Assembly (NCBI GenBank): GCA_031291295.1
Contig: JARLJI010000102.1
Span: forward strand, 88,591 to 152,590
DNA: 64,000 bases
Direction of reading: 5' to 3'
Origin: Rhodoferax sp.
GTDB lineage: Bacteria > Pseudomonadota > Gammaproteobacteria > Burkholderiales > Burkholderiaceae_C
Shown: positions 42,000 to 51,178 of the stretch, piece by piece
Layout: the number at the start of each line of letters is the position of its first letter
How positions within the stretch are numbered: position 1 is the first letter of the stretch
The notes under the pieces: generated by a model
The model's input: the letters and a program-made list of their open reading frames with translations, nothing else
Database searches by the model: none
Told to the model about the DNA's origin: nothing
Made by a program: the position numbers and the translations under genes

Positions 42000-42521
42000 A
42001 TGACTGCCAAGAACCTCTCCACCGTCGTGACCGATCTGATCGAGTCCTACGGCAACACCTCCAAAAATGTGATCAACGCCTATCGCACTGGCGGCGAGCG
42101 TATCGTCGGCTTCGTGGAACAGCGCTGGGACCGCGCCCTGGAAGCGTCCAGCCCGAAATTGAGCGCCGACGTGGTTGAGAACGCCGCCGCCGCGCAAAAG
42201 CTGTTCGGCAGCTACTACGCGCAAAGCCTGGCCCTGGCGACCAACAGCGCCGACACGCTGGTCAACGAGATCGTCAAGTTCGCGGGCAAGGGCGTGCAGC
42301 AAGTGGCCGCCAACGCCAGCCGCTTTGAAGAAAAAATCGGCGTGCCCGCTCTGAGCAAGCTCGCCACGGCTGCCGTGCCCGCCGCCGAGGCAGTGAGCAA
42401 GCTGGCTGCCCAGCTGGAAGAGAAGTCCGCCGAACTGGTGAAGAAGATCGCCGGCGAAGAAGCCACGTCCGCCGAGCGCGTCTCGCCGTTCAAGAAGGCC
42501 CGCGCCGCCAAGGCCGCCTGA
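42000..42521 (+). CDS. Phasin family protein
   Basis: 173 residues, amphipathic and Ala/Lys-rich: NLSTVVTDLIESYGNTSKN at the start, an Ala-rich helical body, and a basic end (FKKARAAKAA). Phasins coat polyhydroxyalkanoate granules; this implies that the host can store PHA. I choose the ATG at 42000, because AAGGAA is 6 bases upstream; the ATG at 41994 would be too close. A strong terminator follows at 42542. No PHA synthase is in the window. Confidence 0.83.
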   Translation: MTAKNLSTVVTDLIESYGNTSKNVINAYRTGGERIVGFVEQRWDRALEASSPKLSADVVENAAAAQKLFGSYYAQSLALATNSADTLVNEIVKFAGKGVQQVAANASRFEEKIGVPALSKLATAAVPAAEAVSKLAAQLEEKSAELVKKIAGEEATSAERVSPFKKARAAKAA

Positions 42522-42541
42522 ACCTGATTCCGGCTTGCCTG

Positions 42542-42584
42542 GCCGCCCTGCTCACTTCGTGGAGCGGGGCGGCTTTTTCTTTTT
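42542..42584 (+). terminator. Rho-independent terminator of the phasin gene
   Basis: A 12-base-pair stem (42542-42553 with 42562-42573, one G-T pair) and an 8-base loop are followed by two runs of five T (42574-42584, broken by one C). The hairpin overlaps the last codons of the convergent GTPase gene. Confidence 0.88.
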
Positions 42585-43463
42585 GAGCTGCCGCTCGGCA
42601 TCCACCTTCTGCCCCTCGGCCAGCCACGCGGCAAACTCCTCCGGAGTTTCCAGCGTGATGCGGCCCAGGTTGGCCGCGCGAAGGTCGTAGATCACGATCT
42701 CGGCGGCTTTTTGCAGGTTCACGCGCCCGCCGCTCTGCACCGCGCCGCGCTTGCGGCCAATGGCGTCCAGCAGTTGCTCATCGGCGAGACCCGCCACGTC
42801 CACGCTGTAGCGTGTCGCCAGCGCGCCGGGGTAATGCTGAATCAGATAACCGAGCAGCTCCAGCGCCACCTCTTCTTCATCGAACGCGTTGCGGCCGATG
42901 GCGCCGCTGGCCGCCAGGTTGTAGCCGCTCCGGGCCACGATGATGCGCGGCCACAGCACGCCGGGCGTGTCGTACAGATAAAAATCGTCGGCCAGCGCAA
43001 TGCGCTGCTCCAGCTTGGTGATGCCGGCCTCGTCGCCGGTTTTGGCCGCGCGCTTGCCCGTGAGCGTGTTGATGAGCGTGGACTTGCCGACGTTGGGAAT
43101 CCCGCAGATCAGCACGCGCATGGGTTTGGCCATGCCGGCGCGGTTGGGCGCGAGCTCGTGGCAGGCCTGGATCAGTCGCCGCGCGGGCGTGGCCTCGCTC
43201 GCGTCGAGTGCCAGCGCGCGCGTGGCGGGCAGCGCGTTGTAGTGCGCCAGCCAGAGCGCGGTACGCGCCGGGTCGGCCAGGTCCTGCTTGTTGAGCACTT
43301 TGAGCCCCGGCTTGCCGCTCGTGAGTTCGGCCAGCATGGGGTTGGCGCTGGAGCCCGGCAGGCGCGCGTCCAGCAGCTCGATCACCACATCAATGTCCTT
43401 GATGCGCTCCTGGATGGCTTTTTTGGTCAGATGCATGTGACCGGGAAACCACTGGATGGCCAT
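42552..43463 (-). CDS. ylqF: Ribosome biogenesis GTPase YlqF/RbgA
   Basis: 303 residues, circularly permuted GTPase. The order of motifs is G4 NKQD (~64), G1 GIPNVGKSTLIN (~125), G2/G3 DTPGV (~170), as in YlqF/RbgA, which matures the 50S subunit. The N-terminus MAIQWFPGHMHLTKKAI is typical (WFPGHM). I take the ATG at 43463. The C-terminal helical domain is present. The last codons overlap the phasin terminator hairpin. Confidence 0.94.
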   Translation of the reverse strand: MAIQWFPGHMHLTKKAIQERIKDIDVVIELLDARLPGSSANPMLAELTSGKPGLKVLNKQDLADPARTALWLAHYNALPATRALALDASEATPARRLIQACHELAPNRAGMAKPMRVLICGIPNVGKSTLINTLTGKRAAKTGDEAGITKLEQRIALADDFYLYDTPGVLWPRIIVARSGYNLAASGAIGRNAFDEEEVALELLGYLIQHYPGALATRYSVDVAGLADEQLLDAIGRKRGAVQSGGRVNLQKAAEIVIYDLRAANLGRITLETPEEFAAWLAEGQKVDAERQLKKKKPPRSTK

Positions 43464-43567
43464 CGGGATGTTCTTTCTTGTCAAGACCGCGGGATCGAAG
43501 GGCCAGTGCGAATTGTCACCGATCCATCCGCAAGGACGGGAGTGTTGTCGGGGAATAACGGCAAGCC

Positions 43568-45118
43568 CTACGCGGCGCGCGGCAAGGCGCCCGGCAGGCC
43601 CAGGCGCTCGGGCGACAGGTACTGCTGCAGGTAGACGTCGAACGGCACGGTGTCAGCGGCCTCGATTCTTTTCTGGTCTCCGATGGATTGCTGCGCCATG
43701 GCGCGAAAGCGCGCTTGCATGTCGGCGGGAAAGGGCTGATTCAGCAGCGAGCGCCTGGTTTGCTGGGATTGTGCGCGGGCGAAGCGGATGAACGAGTTGT
43801 CGAACTCCCTGGCCATCACCTCCAGCACGCGCGCCGAAGGCAGTGTGCTGGCGTCCGCCAGCCCCGCCCGGGCGGCCACCAGCGCCTGGCTGTACTGCGC
43901 GCCGCCATGCACCGCGTCGAGTCGGGCCGCGATCGGCACGAACGCCTCCATCAGCTCCATGCCCCAGTCGGTCAGCAGCACCTCGCGCCCATTGCGCTCC
44001 AGGCGCAGCCCCGGCTCGCGCCCGCGCGCAGCCACGCGGTCGCGGCTGTGCGAGGTCTCGGCAATCTCCTGCGGTGTGTCGGGTGGGCTGTCGGCCAGCA
44101 GGCAATGCAGCAAAAATACGTCAAGAAAGCGCATGGTCTGCGCCGTGATGCCCACGGGGATGAAGGGGTCGAGGTCCATCAGGCGCACCTCGATGTATTC
44201 GACGCCGCGCTCGCGCAGCGCGTGCAGCGGGCGCTCGCCCGGCTGGATCACGCGCTTGGGGCGGATGGTGCCGTAGAACTCGTTCTCGATCTGCAGCAGG
44301 CTGGTGTCAAGCTGGTTGTAGTCGCCGCCGGGGTTGCGCACACCGATCGCTTCGTAGGCCGGATAGGGCCGGGTCAGCGCGTCCTGCAGCGAGGCGCCAT
44401 AGCCATCGAGGCTGTTGTAGCTGACGGCGATCGAAGCCTGCGCGTCGCTCTGGTAACCCAGGCGCCCCATGCGCAGCGAGGTGCCGTAGGGCATGTACAT
44501 GGTGTGGTCGTTCAGCGCCTGCAGTTCGTGCGCACGCCCGGCGACAAAACTGGAGCACACCGCGGGCGAGGCGCCAAACAGGTACAGCAGCAGGAACGCA
44601 TGGCGGCGGAAATTGCGGATCAGCGCGAAGTAGTCTTCGCTGGAGACGTCCGGCATCGACCAGTTGTAGTGGATGCCCGAGATGGTCTGCATGCGTCGGC
44701 CATAGCGATGGCCGAGGCCCATGCGGTACACGCTCTTGGAGCGCCCGATGTTGGACGAGCCGTAGCGGCCGATCGGGATGGTTTCATCCGGGGGCAGGCC
44801 GCAGGGCATGCTCGAGACCCAGAGCATCTCGCCCCCCATTTCCTTCAGCACCTGATAGGTGAACTGGTGGGTCTGGGTGAGCTCTTCCAGGCACGCCTCG
44901 ACCCCGGCATGCACACCGGTGATGAGTTCGACCTGCGACTCGCTGAAATCGGTGGTGATGTGCGGATGCGTGAGCGCCGAGCCGAGCGCGGCGGGGTGCG
45001 GCGTCAGGGCCAGCACACCATCGGCCTGCGCGCGCAGGCTCTCCTTTTCGATGCCGCGGCGAATATCCTTCAACCTTTGGGGGGAAAGCGCGCCCAGGCG
45101 CTCTTGCAAACTGCTCAT
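43568..45118 (-). CDS. gshA: Glutamate-cysteine ligase (proteobacterial type)
   Basis: 516 residues, first enzyme of glutathione synthesis, joining Glu and Cys with ATP. Motifs: IEKESLRAQADGVLALTPHP, ITTDFSESQVELITGVH, ISGIHYNWSMP and YIEVRLMDLDPF, all characteristic of the E. coli GshA family. The start at 45118 (MSSLQERLGALSP) removes ~75 in-frame codons that are not family-like. It provides substrate for the GST and probably for ArsC-type chemistry elsewhere in the window. Confidence 0.96.
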   Translation of the reverse strand: MSSLQERLGALSPQRLKDIRRGIEKESLRAQADGVLALTPHPAALGSALTHPHITTDFSESQVELITGVHAGVEACLEELTQTHQFTYQVLKEMGGEMLWVSSMPCGLPPDETIPIGRYGSSNIGRSKSVYRMGLGHRYGRRMQTISGIHYNWSMPDVSSEDYFALIRNFRRHAFLLLYLFGASPAVCSSFVAGRAHELQALNDHTMYMPYGTSLRMGRLGYQSDAQASIAVSYNSLDGYGASLQDALTRPYPAYEAIGVRNPGGDYNQLDTSLLQIENEFYGTIRPKRVIQPGERPLHALRERGVEYIEVRLMDLDPFIPVGITAQTMRFLDVFLLHCLLADSPPDTPQEIAETSHSRDRVAARGREPGLRLERNGREVLLTDWGMELMEAFVPIAARLDAVHGGAQYSQALVAARAGLADASTLPSARVLEVMAREFDNSFIRFARAQSQQTRRSLLNQPFPADMQARFRAMAQQSIGDQKRIEAADTVPFDVYLQQYLSPERLGLPGALPRAA

Positions 45119-45183
45119 ATGGATGGCTCTTGAATCTGTCCGGGCTGAAAGGTAACACAGGCTGCCAATGCCTGCCGGCTGCG

Positions 45184-45924
45184 TCAGAGCCGGACCAACA
45201 CCAGACCCAGCGTGAGCGCGACCGAGGACGAGAAAATCATCAAGCCCGCGAGCCGGCGCCGGCTGGTTTGCAGCCACAGGATCACGCCCGAGAGCGACAG
45301 GAAGATCAGGCTGCCGGCCAGCGTGTCGATGAGCAGAATCCACGCCAGCGACATGCCGACACCCTTGTGCAGGTTGGTCAGCGTGGCGATGAAGCCGTTG
45401 CTCGTGGTGGTGACGCCGACCGAGCGGTTGCCGCGCCAGTAGTCGACCTGCACGATGGCGCTGGGGCCGCCAAAGTTGAAGATCCAGTGTTCGGGCTGCA
45501 CCAGCGCCCCTGGCTCCTGCGCATCGCCAGGCTCTGCATGGCTGCCCTTACCCGCCCAGCCAACACGTTTTGCCGGTTCGACGCGCGTCGAATTCGGCGG
45601 CCTGTCCAGGCCCAGGGCGGCTTGCAGCCAGGCGGCCATCTCGCCGGCGCTGGCGGGCGCCGGGTCGGGCAGCGCCAGTTGCGCGTTGAGGCGCTGCTGC
45701 GACATGGGCGGCAGCTTGAGCACGGCGCGGTGGTTCAGCCAGATCCCGCTGGTGCCGAAGATCAACCCCAGCAGCGCGCCCCACAGGCCAAACCAGCCGT
45801 GGGTCTTGCGCACCCAGCGCACGAAGGTGGCGCGGCGATGGTGCGGGTGCGGACGGTCGGCCGCGCCGCGCGGCGGCAGGGCGGCCGCAGCGTTTCGGGT
45901 CAGGATCATCTCGCGCGCCATCAT
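45184..45924 (-). CDS. PepSY-associated membrane protein of the iron uptake operon
   Basis: 246 residues with two to three spans: WVRKTHGWFGLWGALLGLIFGTSGIWLNHR near the start and LAWILLIDTLAGSLIFLSLSGVILWL near the end. PepSY-TM-like proteins of this kind commonly accompany TonB siderophore receptors and may reduce or process iron chelates at the inner membrane. The start MMAREM overlaps the hydroxylase stop (TGATG), tying it to the receptor-PiuC transcript. Residues ~105-150 between the spans are a periplasmic loop. Confidence 0.85.
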   Translation of the reverse strand: MMAREMILTRNAAAALPPRGAADRPHPHHRRATFVRWVRKTHGWFGLWGALLGLIFGTSGIWLNHRAVLKLPPMSQQRLNAQLALPDPAPASAGEMAAWLQAALGLDRPPNSTRVEPAKRVGWAGKGSHAEPGDAQEPGALVQPEHWIFNFGGPSAIVQVDYWRGNRSVGVTTTSNGFIATLTNLHKGVGMSLAWILLIDTLAGSLIFLSLSGVILWLQTSRRRLAGLMIFSSSVALTLGLVLVRL

Positions 45925-46610
45925 CAGGTGTCGCTCCATTTGCGCAGCAGGTTGTGGTAAATGCCCATCAGGGTGCGCCGCGCCACGGCGTCGGCATCGC
46001 TCTGGTTCAGGCGCTGGATGGCGTTGTCCATGTCGAACAGCAGGGCGCGCTCGCCATCGTCGCGCACCAGGCTTTGCACCCACAGAAAGCACGCAACGCG
46101 CACGCCGCGCGTGATGGGCGTGACCTGGTGCAGGCTGCTCGCGGGGTAGAGCACCATGTCGCCGGCCGCGAGCTTGGCGCTGTGCATGCCGTAGGTGTCC
46201 TCGATCTGCAACTCGCCGCCGTCGTAGCTGTCCGGATCGCTCAGAAATAGCGTGGCGGACAGGTCGGTGCGCAGCTTGGCGCCGCTGTGCGGGTGCAGGC
46301 GCACGCCACCGTCGACATGCAGGCCGAAGGCCATGCCCGCGCTGTAGCGGTTGAACATGGGCGGGTACAGCACGTTGGGCAACGCCGCGCTGATGAAGAG
46401 CGGGTTGCGTTCCAGCGCCCCCGCCACGATGCGCTGGCAGTCACGCGCCACGCGGGATTGCTCGTCGATCTGCTGGTTGAACTTGACCGGTGCGCCCTGA
46501 TGGCCTGCGGTGACGCGGCCATCGACCCAGGCGTCGCCGGCCGCATCGAGCTGTGCGCAGACCGTGGCCAGCTCGCTGGCGTCCAGTACTTGAGGGATGC
46601 AGATCAGCAT
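45924..46610 (-). CDS. piuC: PKHD-type Fe(II)/2-oxoglutarate hydroxylase PiuC
   Basis: 228 residues. Double-stranded beta-helix dioxygenase with the iron ligands HVDGG (His-x-Asp) and SSLHQV (His), and the 2-oxoglutarate-binding TRGVRVACFLWVQS (Arg). PiuC-type enzymes are encoded with Fiu/PiuA-type TonB receptors. Starts 24 bases after the receptor gene on the minus strand and is coupled to the PepSY gene. Iron-regulated as part of the operon, judging from the Fur box upstream of the receptor. The substrate is unknown. Confidence 0.93.
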   Translation of the reverse strand: MLICIPQVLDASELATVCAQLDAAGDAWVDGRVTAGHQGAPVKFNQQIDEQSRVARDCQRIVAGALERNPLFISAALPNVLYPPMFNRYSAGMAFGLHVDGGVRLHPHSGAKLRTDLSATLFLSDPDSYDGGELQIEDTYGMHSAKLAAGDMVLYPASSLHQVTPITRGVRVACFLWVQSLVRDDGERALLFDMDNAIQRLNQSDADAVARRTLMGIYHNLLRKWSDT

Positions 46611-46634
46611 GGTGAATCGCGCACGGCTCCGGGG

Positions 46635-48965
46635 TTAGAAACGGTAGGCAACCGAGACAGTGGCCGAGCGGCCCAGCCCCGGCACGGCGCGCCCGCCATC
46701 GGACGGAATCAGCGCATCGTAGTAGTTCGTGTTGAACAGGTTGAATACGTTCAGGCGAATATCGTACTTCGGTTGATGGTAGGCAAGCATCGCATCCCAG
46801 CGCGTGTAGGCGCCAACCTGCACCAGGTCGGTGTTGTTGGCAAAGCGCGAGGAACTGTAGGTCGCGCCGGCACCGACCTCCCACTGCGGCGTGATGGCGT
46901 AGGTGCTCCACAGGCTGGCGGAGTCTTTCGGCGTATTCGCCGGCACCATGCCGTTCGTGCCCGGCGCGACGCCATTGACGATCAGTGCATCGAGGTGGGT
47001 GTAGCCGCCAAAGATCTGCAGCCTGTCGGTGACGCGCCCCGCCGCCCCGGCGCGCGCGCCGTTCACACGCACGGTGCCGGTGGCCGAATAGCTGCCGTCG
47101 GGATTCTGCGAACGCGCGTTGTCCTGGGTGATCTGGAACGCGGCCGCCGACAGCGACAGGTTGCCCCCATTCAGATCCCACTTGCCGCCGGCCTCGTAGG
47201 CCTTGTTGGTCGTCGGCGGCAGCGGCTGCGAGCTGCCGGTGGTCGACACCAGTTGTTCCAGCGACGGGTTGAACGACGTGCTGTACGACAGGTAGTACGA
47301 CTGCGCCTCGGTCGGCTGCCAGATCCCCCCGGCCCTCACACTGGTGAAGTTGACGGTCTGGTTGGCCGTTGCCAGCGTGGTGGCGGTCGGCATGGAGTTG
47401 CCGATGCTCGCGCTGTAGCGGTCCTGGCGCAGGCCGCCGACCAGCTTGAACTGCGGGCTCAGTTCCAGCGTGTCGTTGAAATAGCCGGCGACCGAGGTGG
47501 CGCTCGCCGTTGCCAGATTGCCGGCCACGCTCGGCGCCGCACCGGGCGAGGTGGTCTGCGCCGGATCGAGCAGCGGCGTGCAGGCCGTGTAGCCGCTGGT
47601 GCCGCCCGCAGGATTGAGCGCGATGCCGTTGCACGAGCCATTGCGGTAGTAATTCTGGTTGTTGTAGGTGTCGCGTCCCAACTCGAAACCCGCCAGCAGC
47701 GCGTGCTTGACCGTGCCCGTCTCGAATTTGGTGCTGAACTCGGTCAGGTTGAAGAGCGACGTGTCGTGAATGACGCGGTCGTGACTTTGCTGCTCCACCC
47801 AGAGCTGGCTCAGCGGCAGCGTGCTGGTGGCAGCAGCCGGAACAGCGGTAGTGCCCATGGACAACGGCACGAACCCTGCGGCCGTGAGCGTGCCAATGGC
47901 GTGCGGCGCTGTTTCGCGCGCATCGGTGATGACGTTGTTGTATTGCGTCTGGTTGCGAATCGAACTGGTAGGGGTGAGCTTGTGCTCGACCAGCACACCG
48001 AGCGCGCCGATGTCCGAAATGGTGCGGTCGTCGGTGAAACCGTAGGCCGTCTTCGGGTTCACCTTGACAGGCGCGCCGTTCAGTGCCGCCACGCCGTAGT
48101 CGGGCATGTCGCGGTTGTGCTGCAGCAACCCCGTCAGTGTGATCTCGGTCGGCGTGCCGATGCCGAGCTTGAGCGACGGCGCGATGCCGAAGTCCTGCAA
48201 CTCGGTCTGGTCGCGCGTCGTGGCGTTGCCCTGCTGCCCCATCACGGCCACGCGAAACGCCGCGGTATCGGACAGCGGCTGGTTGTGGTCGAGCGTGGTG
48301 CGCACCAGGCCGGTGGTGCTGGCCGATACCTGCACTTCGTCGGCCGCTTTCAGCGTGGGCTTCTTGGTCACCTGGTTGATGACGCCGCCCGTGGAGCCGC
48401 GGCCGAACAGCATCGACGACGGGCCCATCAGCACCTCGATGGAATCGAGCGCGAAGGTATCGCGGTAGTACTGGGCCCGATCGCGTGCGCCGTCCAGAAA
48501 GACGTCGGTGCGCGCAGAGAACCCGTTCAGGTTGATGTTCGTCCCGATCTGGCCGCCTTCGGCGCCGCCGATGGTCAGGCCCGGCACGTTGCGCAGCGCG
48601 GAGGCCAGCGAGGTGGCGCCTTGCGACTGCATCACCGCCTGGTTGATGACCGTGATCGACTGCGGAATATCGTGCAGGTCTGCCGGCAGCCGGCTGATCG
48701 AGTTCTGGTTGGCGCCAAAGTTGCTGTTGTCGGTGGTCGCCTTGATTTGCACTTCGCGCAACGTGGGCGGCACGGCCGCGCCGGTCGCCGGCGGCCGCGC
48801 CGCATTTTGGGTGTCAGACTGCGGTGCGGGCTGGACCTGGGCTGGCGGGGTCGCCGGCGTTTGCGGCGTGGCTTGCTGGGCAAATGCGCCCGGCACCGAG
48901 AACAGGCCGAGCAGGGACAGGGCGACGGGTCTGCGCTGGCCCATCGGGCGATGACTGCGATTCAT
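46635..48965 (-). CDS. TonB-dependent siderophore receptor (Fiu/PiuA-like)
   Basis: 776 residues. Signal peptide (MNRSHRPMGQRRPVALSLLG to GAFAQ), a Pro/Ala-rich linker carrying the likely TonB contact, plug domain (~85-200; DIPQSITVINQAVMQSQGATSL, VLMGPSSMLFGRGSTGGVINQVTKKP) and a 22-strand barrel ending in the aromatic SVAYRF. It imports a ferric catechol-type siderophore across the outer membrane. The operon order receptor-piuC-PepSY is characteristic. A Fur-box-like sequence lies ~90-110 bases upstream of the ATG. Confidence 0.94.
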   Translation of the reverse strand: MNRSHRPMGQRRPVALSLLGLFSVPGAFAQQATPQTPATPPAQVQPAPQSDTQNAARPPATGAAVPPTLREVQIKATTDNSNFGANQNSISRLPADLHDIPQSITVINQAVMQSQGATSLASALRNVPGLTIGGAEGGQIGTNINLNGFSARTDVFLDGARDRAQYYRDTFALDSIEVLMGPSSMLFGRGSTGGVINQVTKKPTLKAADEVQVSASTTGLVRTTLDHNQPLSDTAAFRVAVMGQQGNATTRDQTELQDFGIAPSLKLGIGTPTEITLTGLLQHNRDMPDYGVAALNGAPVKVNPKTAYGFTDDRTISDIGALGVLVEHKLTPTSSIRNQTQYNNVITDARETAPHAIGTLTAAGFVPLSMGTTAVPAAATSTLPLSQLWVEQQSHDRVIHDTSLFNLTEFSTKFETGTVKHALLAGFELGRDTYNNQNYYRNGSCNGIALNPAGGTSGYTACTPLLDPAQTTSPGAAPSVAGNLATASATSVAGYFNDTLELSPQFKLVGGLRQDRYSASIGNSMPTATTLATANQTVNFTSVRAGGIWQPTEAQSYYLSYSTSFNPSLEQLVSTTGSSQPLPPTTNKAYEAGGKWDLNGGNLSLSAAAFQITQDNARSQNPDGSYSATGTVRVNGARAGAAGRVTDRLQIFGGYTHLDALIVNGVAPGTNGMVPANTPKDSASLWSTYAITPQWEVGAGATYSSSRFANNTDLVQVGAYTRWDAMLAYHQPKYDIRLNVFNLFNTNYYDALIPSDGGRAVPGLGRSATVSVAYRF

Positions 48966-49053
48966 TGTTTTACTTTCTCTGACGGGTGAACAAACAGCCC
49001 CTGACGTCGTGCTGGCGCCTGGCTGGCTGCGTTCAAGATCAGCGGAAAGTATA

Positions 49054-49072
49054 AATGCGAATCAGTCTTATT
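49054..49072 (-). promoter_or_regulatory. Fur box of the TonB receptor operon
   Basis: The 19-base sequence AATGCGAATCAGTCTTATT closely resembles the Burkholderiales Fur box AATGCGAATCATTCTTATT-type, itself a variant of GATAATGATAATCATTATC. It is in the promoter region of the receptor gene. Repression by Fur with iron is the natural reading. The match is seen; the regulation is inferred. Confidence 0.75.
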
Positions 49073-49155
49073 TGCGGTAATTGTTCAAAACTGTAGCTTT
49101 TCCCCAAAACCACGAGCACTTCGGGCGCCCCGGCCGAGACGCGCACGCAGTCGCG

Positions 49156-50070
49156 TCATGCCTTGACCGCGTTGGCCATGGCGTGGCTCACTTCATTGGT
49201 GCCCTGGGCCGAGCCACTTTGCGGCACGCTTTCGTCAAAGCGGGCGGTGACCTCGGCCAGCCGCGCGGCCAGACGTTCGGGCGCCTGGGCGTCGGTGCCG
49301 ATCCACGCACCGTGGGTCAGCGTGATGTGCGCCGCCTCGAAGGTGCCGGCACCGGCGCACAGGATGGTGCGATTCGGCGCGTCGCTCGACGCCAGCACCA
49401 GCATCGCGGGCACCACGGCTTCGGGCTTCAGGGCTTGCAGCACGGCCTCGGGCATCAGGCCTTCGGTCATGCGGGTCGCGGCGGTAGGCGCCAGGCAGTT
49501 GACGCGGATGTTGTTTTTTTCGCCCTCGATCGACAGGGTCTGCATCAGCCCGACCAAAGCCATCTTGGCCGCCCCATAGTTGGCCTGGCCGAAATTGCCG
49601 TACAGGCCCGACGACGAGGTTGTCATCACGATGCGGCCGTACTTCTGCTCGGCCATCAGGGACCAGACCGCCTTGGTGCAATGGACCGCGCCCATCAGGT
49701 GCACATCCATCACCAGCCGGAAGTCGTCCAGAGCCATCTTGGCGAAGCTCTTGTCGCGCAGGATGCCGGCGTTGTTGACCAGGATGTCGATGCGGCCCCA
49801 GGCATCGACCGCCTGCCGGGCCATGGCCTGCACGGCGGCAAAATCCGTGACCGAGGCCGCGTTGGCAAGGGCCTCGCCGCCGGCCGCGCGGATTTCGTCA
49901 ACGACCGCCTGCGCCGCACCCGTCGAACCGCCGGCACCATCGACGGCGCCGCCGAGATCATTGACCAGCACCCGTGCGCCGCGCGCCGCCAGCGCCAAGG
50001 CATGCTGCCGTCCGAGTCCGCCGCCTGCGCCGGTAACGATGGCCACGCGGCCCTTGAAATCAATGCTCAT
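49156..50070 (-). CDS. SDR-family dehydrogenase (peroxisomal MFE2-type 3-hydroxyacyl-CoA dehydrogenase-like)
   Basis: 304 residues. Rossmann motif VTGAGGGLGRQHALALAARG, NDLGG with Asp, NNAGILRDKSF, and the catalytic SSSGLYGNFGQANYGAAK (Ser and the YxxxK pair). The sequence is closest to the dehydrogenase domain of multifunctional enzyme 2 and to bacterial (3R)-hydroxyacyl-CoA dehydrogenases in fatty-acid oxidation. Together with the NUDIX and ligase genes nearby it suggests acyl-CoA metabolism. The active-site tetrad is complete. Confidence 0.88.
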   Translation of the reverse strand: MSIDFKGRVAIVTGAGGGLGRQHALALAARGARVLVNDLGGAVDGAGGSTGAAQAVVDEIRAAGGEALANAASVTDFAAVQAMARQAVDAWGRIDILVNNAGILRDKSFAKMALDDFRLVMDVHLMGAVHCTKAVWSLMAEQKYGRIVMTTSSSGLYGNFGQANYGAAKMALVGLMQTLSIEGEKNNIRVNCLAPTAATRMTEGLMPEAVLQALKPEAVVPAMLVLASSDAPNRTILCAGAGTFEAAHITLTHGAWIGTDAQAPERLAARLAEVTARFDESVPQSGSAQGTNEVSHAMANAVKA

Positions 50071-50182
50071 GTTTTTCCTTCTGTCATGTAGGTGATGCTC
50101 GCCCCGCCCGGCTTCTGGTAGCCTTTATCGGGACAGCGCTGTACTTTAATTCATGAGGCGGCGCGTCGATAGAAAGCTGCCG

Positions 50183-51058
50183 ATGGAACTGAACTCCGAG
50201 GTCATCACCACCCCACCCCGTGCCGCCGCCACGGTGGTGATGCTGCGCGACGCCGCCAGGGGGCTGGAAGTGTTTCTGCTCAAGCGCCACGGCCTGTCGG
50301 ACGTGCTGGGCGGTGCCTATGTATTTCCCGGTGGCAAGGTGGACGCGCACGACGCCGAGCTGGACATGACGGTCCGGCTGGACCAGTCCCCGCAGCAACT
50401 GCACGCAGGGTTGAACGAGCCCGACATCGACGCCGTGACGGCAGCGAGCCTGTATGTGGCGGCCCTGCGCGAAGCGTTTGAAGAGTCCGGCGTGCTGTTT
50501 GCGCAGGATGCGTCGGCCGCCCGCGCCACACAGGCCGGCGCCCTCCTGCGCGAAGGCTGCGATTTTGACGAGGTGCTGGCGCGCATGGCGCTGCGCCTGC
50601 AGACCCGCAGCGTGGTGCCGTGGTCGCGCTGGATCACGCCCCGGGTGCCGTCGGTGATGAACAAGCGCTTTGACACCCGCTTCTTTGTCTCCGCGGTGCC
50701 GCTGGACCAGATCGCGCGGCATGATAACCACGAAACCACCGAGAGCGTCTGGCTGCGGCCCCGCGCCGCGCTCGAGCAGTACCGGGACGGCCAGATCGAG
50801 CTGGCGCCGCCGCAGATCATGAGCCTGGCGCACCTGTCGCACCACAGCACGGTCGACAGCGTGTTGCAGGAGGCGCGCGCCCGCAGGCCCCCGATCATCC
50901 AGCCGGAGTCGTTCGAGCAGGACGGTTCGCGGGTCGTCTGTTACCCCGGCGACGAACGCCACTCCTTGCGCGAAAGAGCCCTGCCCGGCCCCACCCGGCT
51001 GCGCTACCGCAACCGTCGTTTCGAACCCCTGGAAGGCTTCGAAGCGCTGTTTGCCTGA
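50183..51058 (+). CDS. NUDIX hydrolase (NUDT7/NUDT19-like, CoA-related)
   Basis: 291 residues. The NUDIX box is split by an insertion, as in the NUDT19-like group: AYVFPGGKVDAHDAELD is followed ~50 residues later by ALREAFEESGVLFA with the catalytic Glu pair. Members of this group hydrolyse CoA and acyl-CoA. I start at 50183 (MELNSEVITTPP); the upstream ATG-equivalent at 50153 is less well supported. It is divergent from the SDR gene, sharing a ~110-base promoter region. Confidence 0.87.
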   Translation: MELNSEVITTPPRAAATVVMLRDAARGLEVFLLKRHGLSDVLGGAYVFPGGKVDAHDAELDMTVRLDQSPQQLHAGLNEPDIDAVTAASLYVAALREAFEESGVLFAQDASAARATQAGALLREGCDFDEVLARMALRLQTRSVVPWSRWITPRVPSVMNKRFDTRFFVSAVPLDQIARHDNHETTESVWLRPRAALEQYRDGQIELAPPQIMSLAHLSHHSTVDSVLQEARARRPPIIQPESFEQDGSRVVCYPGDERHSLRERALPGPTRLRYRNRRFEPLEGFEALFA

Positions 51059-51178
51059 CATTTGCCAGAGGCCCCTGTCACTTGCGCTAACCCGCCCGGC
51101 GAGTCCCGTCGCTACCATGCGTGCAGCGGCTGCCCGGCGCCCGCCATGCCCGAATCCAATTTGCAGGAAGAACCACTC

